64,000 nt of DNA from Lasiodiplodia sp. COLG20. Lineage: Eukaryota; Ascomycota; Dothideomycetes; Botryosphaeriales; Botryosphaeriaceae. This document shows, piece by piece, positions 57,201-64,000 of this stretch. Under the pieces are notes generated by a model. The model had not been told where the DNA came from, did not search any database, and worked only from the letters and a program-made list of their open reading frames with translations. Each line of letters begins with the position of its first letter. The stretch's first letter is position 1. The translations under genes and the position numbers were made by a program. The stretch covers positions 1,030,488-1,094,487 of the forward strand of contig VNWV01000010.1 in the NCBI GenBank assembly GCA_009801085.1, in the 5' to 3' direction.

Positions 57201-58422
57201 TTCGCGGCCGCAGATCCTTTGGGGTGGCTGATGCTGTGACACCGGAATTCGGGAAGGACGATGGGACCGGCGGAAGCAGCGTGAGACACAAGCGCTGGGT
57301 CTGGATCTCGCCCTATGAGCGGGCTATAATGTGGAGCAGTAAACAGCCCACTTCTGGCACCGCACTGATGGGCAAGACGGGTCGGAAGTGTAAGTGGCCG
57401 TCACCTGGCTCGAATCGTCTGTACTGACTTGTTTTTTAGTGCAAATCCAATCCGTCCTCGACGTCAAGGACGATGCTCCTGCACCGCGGGGCGTCGGCGC
57501 CCAGCCCATCTTCAATCGATCCATCCTCATCCTGACTCCTGCACGCGCTCTGAAGTTCACCGCGCCCTCGGCTGAGCGCCATTATCTGTGGCTCACCGCC
57601 CTCTCATTCCTCGCCCACTCCTCGCAAGCCATGCCCGACCTGAACCAGCTTCCAGCCGCACCTACCGAGGAGTCGCCGCAAACCAAGCGTTCCACGGCAG
57701 CTCTAGGCCGCCGACCCATTACCAACTCGGTCCGCCTCGCCAAACAGAATCAGGGCGGAGCGAAGGGCTACATCAATCGCGCAGAACCGATTTACGAAGG
57801 TCAGGCCGCCCAGTCACCCGTTTCCGATGCCGCAAGTCCGCCGGTCATACATCGCCACGGCCGCAAGAGGAGCATGACATCTCCGAGACAGGCGGCGCTT
57901 CCGCCCCCTATTCCGAGCAACCCATTCACGCGTAGCTTCTCGCAAAACAGCGTGCACAGCGTGCACTCCACATCTGCTGTGCCACCGCCGATCCCAACTT
58001 CTTCGTACTCCTCGGCAGCTTCTAGCGTCGGTATGTCCGAGATGTACTCGCCGGGCGGGGCCAACATTCCTCCCTCGGTGCCAAGCAGCATCTACAACCC
58101 GAGCCGACGCACATCCGAGGCCAGCAGCAGCGCGGCCACTGCTTCGGGAATGCGCCGTGACTTCGACGCGTTCGCAGGCACGGTGCGCATGGAGGCGTTC
58201 GTCGAACCACGCCTCAGCCTCAGTCAAATCCCAGGTGGCGGCTTCCCCGGGTTGGCACCCACCTTCAAGGAGAAGTCGGCTGCGCGACAGTATCGCAAGA
58301 ACAGCCAGTACTCCATCAAGAGCGGAATGTCGGGTTCGGACTTGCCGAGCAGAGCACCGAGTCAAGCGAGTGGCAAGTACTCGAGCGAACACGGAAGCGA
58401 TCTGTTCAGGGGCTTTGGGTAA
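54209..58422 (+). CDS. apsA: ApsA/Num1-like cortical nuclear-migration protein
   Basis: Two exons (54209-57389 and 57440-58422, 50-bp intron) give 1387 residues. A coiled coil occupies about 84-235 (LVAEILNLRRELDSKHRVIE and following heptads). A long disordered middle holds repeated ST-Q-T-type motifs (VSTSCQTLS, STSTQTEPL, SAGCQTDS, SEVQTD) and a KRSSYEKRSSVEK repeat near 775. A PH domain lies at about 985-1120, starting GAMVGEWLWKYVRG and ending HYLWLTALSFLA; the intron falls in its middle. Num1/ApsA anchors dynein, and in yeast mitochondria, to the cell cortex through its PH domain, and in Aspergillus is needed for nuclear positioning. It is shorter than yeast Num1, lacking long tandem repeats. 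The Ser-rich tail after the PH domain is unassigned. Confidence 0.9.
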
Positions 58423-61400
58423 GCGAGATCTATTCGCAGCTGACGAAAGATGAAAAAGTAAGAGATGTTTTGGATTCTTATTATACGGATTTCTCTCGCG
58501 AGCGATGCCGCATGGTTCAGGGCCGGGATGGAATGACCGGTGACCAACATGAATCGGATGGCTCCTTCACCATGATACGTGGCATACCACGCTCTTTGCG
58601 GCAAACGCTCTTTTACGCCGTACCACGCGTACCGAATGCTCTGAAATGACGCTCGGTGGCGTAACTCACGCTCACTTGTTGTCTCTCCTGTCTCGCCGTT
58701 TCGAACGGCTTACCATTGTTGATCTCTGGCACGAGCCGTAGACGACTGCAGCATGGGCCGAACGGCCACAATTTTCCTACAATACGCGACGACTTCATGG
58801 CGATATGGATCGCACATTTTGCACACCCCAAAAAAGACCGCAAGACGGCTTTTTCTGCTCTCTCCATTTATCAGACACATCTACTCTGGCTTTCCCTCTA
58901 CTACCTGCCTGAATATTTTGCTCAATTCGCTTCCATCTACTCGCGACTCTTACTTGCCCGTTATATACCCGTTTATACCCGAACCGATATGGCAGGCAGT
59001 TAGTGTCTATTGTGTATTCTTTGATCCGTACCATTGTTCTAATCTGTCGTTTATACCAGGGGGGCATCTCCTCCAATGTTCAGGGTTTATACTTGTATTT
59101 GTTTTTCTGAGGTGATGTATCCCTGGCCTCTTTGTTAAAGTTTTTCGGATGTTTGACACCATACGTGGACGGGAAATGCAGGATAGGAGGATCAGCCGTC
59201 GATTGGACGGAGCATGGGAATGAATATGTCAATTTTGTACGTGGCATGTAGTCTTTGCCTAATCCTGCTAAATGGAACTACGGCAATTCAATTCAATATG
59301 CGCAACTCAAAAAGTGCTTTCCCGTTTAGACAAGGGATTCGTGCCCAAGTGAGCCTTAATATTCGCTCAGATCCATGTACCGGCAGCTGGTTTGCTAATC
59401 GTTCATTAGTCTGAGATATCTCCGAGACATGGATTCTGCTGACGTCTGGTTAAAGGAGAAGGCCTAGGGGGGATATTGGGAAGTGGGGCAGGAGGATTTG
59501 CACATCGTGGGGACGGGAACGCAATCAATCAATCTATCTGCCGCGCACCCTCGTGTGACCGGACCTCTCAGTCTCCGCCACACACGTACATACGTACGCA
59601 AATGCCCAAGAGGCCTCCGGGCAACGCGATTGGGTGCGATCGTGGGCTCAACGCACGGTACCCGCGCCTATTTATACGATCCGTGAAATAGGAGGATCGT
59701 GGTGATGATCCCCGCTCCAAGTACCGGTGATCCTACCGGGGCTTGCCGCCGGGCTGTGTTTTCTTTTTTTTCCCTCTACGTGCGCACGTAAAGTGGAGAC
59801 AATTGTTTCTGCTTGGTCCGAGGTTGTCTACGCGCTCTCAATAAAATCTATGAAACTCATTTGCCCCCCGCAATAAATTGACATTGTTGGTTGAGAAAAA
59901 GGGGAAATATCCCAGGTAAAGTAGTAGCCTCCTATTTTAGCCTCTTCGGAATGAACCGTCCGCTCCGGGGACCCAGGAGCATGGTACTTAGATGGATTGC
60001 TAGCGGAGGGGAAATCCTAATGTGTACATAAGTCAGTAGCTTACCGGAGGATGCTCCGCACGTGGTGTTGGTGGCTTGCCCTGCGTTGCGGCCGGATGTC
60101 GGGATGGCGTGCCCATGTTGTGTGCATGACCTGTTTCCCGGTGTCGCGACCCTTGCAACCTTTAATTCTCGAATCGTTGGCGGAATTAAGACGAGGAGAG
60201 ATCAGAGGATGATTTCATCAGCACGCGGAAATAATCGTGGCTGAGAAAAGGTACTTTTGCCCTTTTTGGTCGGTGGGGCGATAGAAGTTTGTGTTGGATG
60301 GCGCTGCCGATCGCTCGTCAGTTGGGCATGAACGCTACGTACGAATGCTGCTGGATTCTAGAAGAGGAACTCGTTGCGGGGGAGGGTGGAGAGAATTTTG
60401 TCTTGGTGGCTTGTACTGACCTCACGAAGTGGCTCTACCGGGGGTCGAGAATCATGGGATCGCCAGCCGGGATGAATTAGTTTGTTAGCGGCTGGAAGTA
60501 TGCATGGAAGAGCTGCTTACCGCTTCGGGAAGTGTGATTGACTATCACGGACCAGTGGCGTTATGGGTCCCGCCAAGGAGCTTGCTTTAGTGAGTTTGGA
60601 TGGCTTGCTCCATGACATGTAACGGCGCTAAGCCTCCTGCGAAGCGATCAGTCACTAACGGCCGCCGGCGTTGCGCGAGTTCGAGGACCTCGGTTTGGAG
60701 TCTTCTCGGAGGTTGAACGTAGCATTCGTATCGACCTTCCATTTTACCTTTCTCTCCTCCATCTACTGCGAGACTAGCAAGGAAACTAAGGCTTGGTACT
60801 TACATCATATGTAGCCGCTAGAACATTTACGTATCTTGAACTCAAAAATCAATGAGCGTATTCGCCAGTTATAGTTTTACAGTTGGTGAGCACGAGATCA
60901 ATATGGTTGATACTAAGCTCACTATCAAAGGTAACTCAGATAGGGCCGTTTTCGGCGGTATGGAAACGGGAATACGTGTATGCTCGTCATAATAAACATC
61001 CGTTAGACCACCCGTTTATAAACTTATCGATAATAGCTTAAAATCCTTTTTGTCTCAAAGATGCTTATAAGTAAACTTGTAAGAACACTTTTATCAGAAA
61101 TGCGACAGATCAGAAATGCGACAAGATGTCGGCTAGTAAATGCGGCAAATGGTAGTAGTGCCTTCTGAGCAGACTAAGCTAAACCTCATCGGGAAGAAGC
61201 AGAGGGTTGATAGCAATCATGGGCGAACTAAGCGGACGGAAACCTGTTGGTTTCGAGGCAAAGCATACCTAACTGACTGTTTGCCTCCTTAACACATGAA
61301 GATAGAAGGCGGCCAAGCTATTTGAATGAAGTGATGACTGCAGAGCGAAAGTCCAAAATGGATGGAGAGTCTCTTTTCCATCTTCCAAGAGCAAAAACTG

Positions 61401-63771
61401 GAAAACAGTTGATCCTTCGAGACAAAAATTGAGCAGACCTGAGCGACACCATGGAGCGAGAAAGAACAAGCGACTCTGGCAGAGAGAAGGCCCCGGATCG
61501 CCTCCACCCCCTCAGCCCATAGGTCACTGACATGACATGTATGTGCTGTACACGCCGATGAACCATCAATTCGAAGTGCGTTGCGGTACTATTTAGGCAG
61601 CAAGATGCTTGTGTAGCGGTATTGTGTAGTAAGCAACGGGAATCACCAGTCCATAATTCTGCATTACTACGAATGTTCTACCCATACCGGCCGATGTTTT
61701 ACCTGAAAGATTCCTCGGTCAATCCTGTGGCTATAGATTATGATATTAAGACAGCGTTTTCTTTTTTCTTTAAGAAAAAAACATTTGCTGGCATAGATCG
61801 TTGACGGGAAAGTATCCTGACAAGCGTGTTGAATGCAGCATGTCGGATTATCTTTTGCTGGTCCTCTTCTCTTCTGTCTATTTTGATTTATTTTTCAAGC
61901 TTACCCGCAGTTCTTCGAGGACTAATGGAACGGTATAAAACTTATGAAATGGACTCAATTGAGGATTTATTCTAGCGTTGTCAGTTATTATACCGTCCGT
62001 GCAAAGCTGGAGCTTTAGAATTATCGTCTACCGTGACGGGTTTACCCGAGTGGAAGTATTCTTGGTGTAGCGGTGGTAGATGCTATTATACAAAATTCAA
62101 CAGCAGAATTCTCGAGCGCTGCGACCTGTAAATTTGCTGGATGTAACAGGCAGTTTGTGTTAATTTGCTGTACAGACATTCAGATATGGAACAAAAAGTA
62201 AAATTAGACTGCAGTCATGAGAGCGGAGATTTTTAGTGGCAGTGATGAAGCAAATGGGGATCTTACATGAAGGATCCTTTACCAGTGGATTCAAAGAATG
62301 ATCCAGCAGTAAGTTGTGACTGTATGTTTTCTCCTTGGGGAACGAAATGATTCATAATGCGGATCTAGAGAGAATCGAATTTATATTTCTAAGTTGTTGA
62401 GAAGGATTCTTTTGAAATGTCCCATAACAAATAGTATCATGGCGGCTTCTGGAGGAGCTACAACGAGGTCCGAGTAGCGGTCTGCGTTGAGGGAATGGCA
62501 AAAACTACAGATTCACAGCAAATACTACCAGTAGTGTCAGCTCTATGTAGCTAAGTGGCACACGCCAGACTCAGCCGCGCTTCGCGGAAACCAGGCGGTG
62601 GACTTCATTAGCTACTCTGGAACCATAAGCAGCTCGGGTTGTTTCCAGCACTTCCAGCGCCTCTATCCCGCTTAACAGTTACAGCGCCTTTATTCGGTAG
62701 AGCTCTCAATTTTCTTTTTCCTTTTTATTAAAAAAAAAGAAATGGAGTTATTAGATGAGAAGCCAGTTCGCGCTTTTTATAGTAATTTAACGCTAGCACA
62801 TATAACGGCTGATGTTTCTGGGTTTGCTCAGTTGGTTACATCTTCGTATTCATCCGTGTCCATAGATACCGTGAACCTGCCGGCAGACCCTTCGCCTCAC
62901 CCCGGCCCACTTCACACCGGTCAGGAAGCGCAGGAGGGCCAGTCACGCACCTCGGCGGCGGCACCTACCTAAGCCGGAAAAGACTTACTATTGTCGCGGC
63001 TGAATGGAAGAGAATAAAGGAATCGGTCGAACGAGCTTTTATGACGCTGGTCGACGCCGTACACGGTCGAGACACGTAGCAGTACCTGGACATGCGCGAC
63101 GATGAGCTGAGCGGACGCATCGACAGCTTGCCCAAGCATATCGTGGAACATCCGGACCTTCGGGTCCGCATACAGAAGCTGAAGGACCGAAGCAAGGACG
63201 GCTGCGAGCAACAAGCCGTGACCAGCTCTGCCGAACCGACCTCTGCAATGACTGTAATGCACACGAGAGTCAAGGGACAATAATGAGCACAATAGGTATT
63301 CAGAACGAATCGCTGAAGAACAGATTCATCTGAAGGATATATCCTCTTATATATGTAAGTCTAAACTATGTAACGTGGCTTGTACTAGTGAAGCAGCTCT
63401 CAACAGAGTCCTATTGGGGTCAACAGCTGGTCTGTGAGCCGTATTGAATGTTGGTGAACTAGTATGAGGTGAACCGTTACAACGACGCTACCTCAGGTCT
63501 CCGTACAGGGCATACTGCCCCCTCCCAACAATCTCGTTAACATCCCACTTGACGTCGATATTCCGACAACGTGGAAGTTCGACTACGATCAAACTTACGC
63601 GATGTTTCGCCTAGTCACGCTGGAGATTAAGTGGTAGGAGTGCTAACGACTGGCGGTACTGGAGCTGCTGGGGGCAGTTCAAGTTGCCGTTTTGCCTTTT
63701 ATATATAGTCCCCTCTCCCAACCGAAGATTAGCGTGTATTTGTTTTTTGCTCATGTCATGGGAGAAAAATA
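58423..63771. other. Gene-poor, largely AT-rich right arm
   Basis: No intact gene supported. 58.4-60.7 kb is mixed, with a 66-codon frame at 59214-59414 that starts with a signal-peptide-like hydrophobic stretch. 60.8-62.8 kb is AT-rich and holds a 16-bp tandem duplication at 61093-61124. A coding remnant lies at 62965-63283 (listed separately). Confidence 0.5.
62965..63283 (+). pseudogene. Coding remnant with in-frame stop, family unknown
   Basis: One frame reads TYLSRKRLTIVAAEWKRIKE, a further helical stretch, then TAG at 63077, then QYLDMRDDELSGRIDSLPKH and a Lys/Arg/Asp-rich helical tail ending at a TAA (63281-63283). The amphipathic, charged composition before and after the stop is alike, suggesting one former frame broken by CAG to TAG, a change RIP would make. 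I do not recognise the family and see no start codon. It is surrounded by AT-rich DNA. Chance is possible, since the segment is short. Confidence 0.3.
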
Positions 63772-63868
63772 ACATATGAGGGAAATTGAAGCTATCGTCC
63801 AGACGAGAACGTGAAATTTAAAATTCTACAAATACGTCCGGACGATAGCTTCAAATACCCACATATGT
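63772..63868. repeat. Short palindromic element, copy 4
   Basis: 97 bp, ends ACATATG/CATATGT. The left arm contains TTGAAGCTATCGTCCAGACG (63786-63805) and the right arm CGTCCGGACGATAGCTTCAA (63835-63854), which is its complement with one mismatch. The outer arms continue the pairing with a few mismatches; the centre is AT-rich. It could fold into a long hairpin. No open frame inside. Confidence 0.8.
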
Positions 63869-63910
63869 CATTATTCATTGAAAAAGAGAAACCCTATAAA
63901 AGGGTACATA

Positions 63911-63999
63911 TCGTAGGTAGCTGAAGCTACCATCCGGACGTAAATGTCGAATTAATAATTATACATATACGTATGGACGATAGCTTCAACTACCTACGT
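63911..63999. repeat. Short palindromic element, copy 5
   Basis: 89 bp reaching the window edge. The left arm runs CGTAGGTAGCTGAAGCTACC then ATCCGGACGTAAATGT; the right arm is its complement, with GGACGATAGCTTCAACTACC and then TACGTA at the very end. It shares GAAGCT, TCCGGACGT and the AT-rich centre with copy 4, which lies only 42 bp to the left. The element may continue past the window. Confidence 0.8.
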
Positions 64000-64000
64000 A

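Overview
The window is a piece of a filamentous ascomycete chromosome (Pezizomycotina, most likely a Dothideomycete; class assignment is inference). The evidence is: genes broken by short spliceosomal introns (47-179 bp, GTRNGT donors, CTNAC branch sites, YAG acceptors); both coding strands used with GC-rich intergenic DNA; an intron-bearing tRNA-Leu; and fungus-specific families (Zn2Cys6 regulator, BLI-3-like protein, 2EXR protein, Lte1-type RasGEF, ApsA/Num1-type cortex protein). There are no prokaryotic operons, no CRISPR array and no rRNA.

Layout. 0.2-6.4 kb: Zn2Cys6 transcription factor and a DHA1-type MFS transporter, both minus strand. 9-13.3 kb: a Gbp2/Hrb1-type three-RRM protein (9 exons, one of only 8 nt) convergent with a mitochondrial carrier. 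13.4-19.9 kb: gene-poor, with a small Cys-framework protein, a tRNA-Leu(AAG) and an AT-rich island. 19.9-28.8 kb: SH3 membrane protein, BLI-3-like flavin/PNPOx-fold protein and PCI-domain protein (all minus), then a divergent flavin monooxygenase. 28.8-30.8 kb: AT-rich spacer. 30.8-36.2 kb: Lte1-like RasGEF. 37.2-38.3 kb: decayed diaminopropionate ammonia-lyase gene. 38.3-41 kb: AT-rich spacer. 41-42.9 kb: ubiquitin-interacting-motif protein with an N-terminal Cys framework. 43.6-47.7 kb: mitochondrial serine hydroxymethyltransferase, divergent from a 2EXR protein. 50.2-58.4 kb: Cns1/TTC4 co-chaperone, divergent from the ApsA/Num1-like protein. 58.4-64 kb: gene-poor, AT-rich, with coding remnants.

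The genes are mainly unlinked housekeeping and regulatory functions (mRNA export, mitochondrial transport and one-carbon metabolism, Hsp90 folding, GTPase signalling, nuclear positioning). I see no biosynthetic cluster or mobile-element core. All gene models below were spliced by hand so that exon lengths sum to whole codons.

Most notable: a family of short palindromic (MITE-like) elements sharing a TTGAAGC...GTCCGGACGT core, with at least five copies including two at the right edge; an 8-nt micro-exon inside the RNP1 motif of RRM1; two proteins 26 kb apart sharing an N-terminal cysteine framework, one fused to tandem UIMs; and a multiply frameshifted PLP-enzyme pseudogene.
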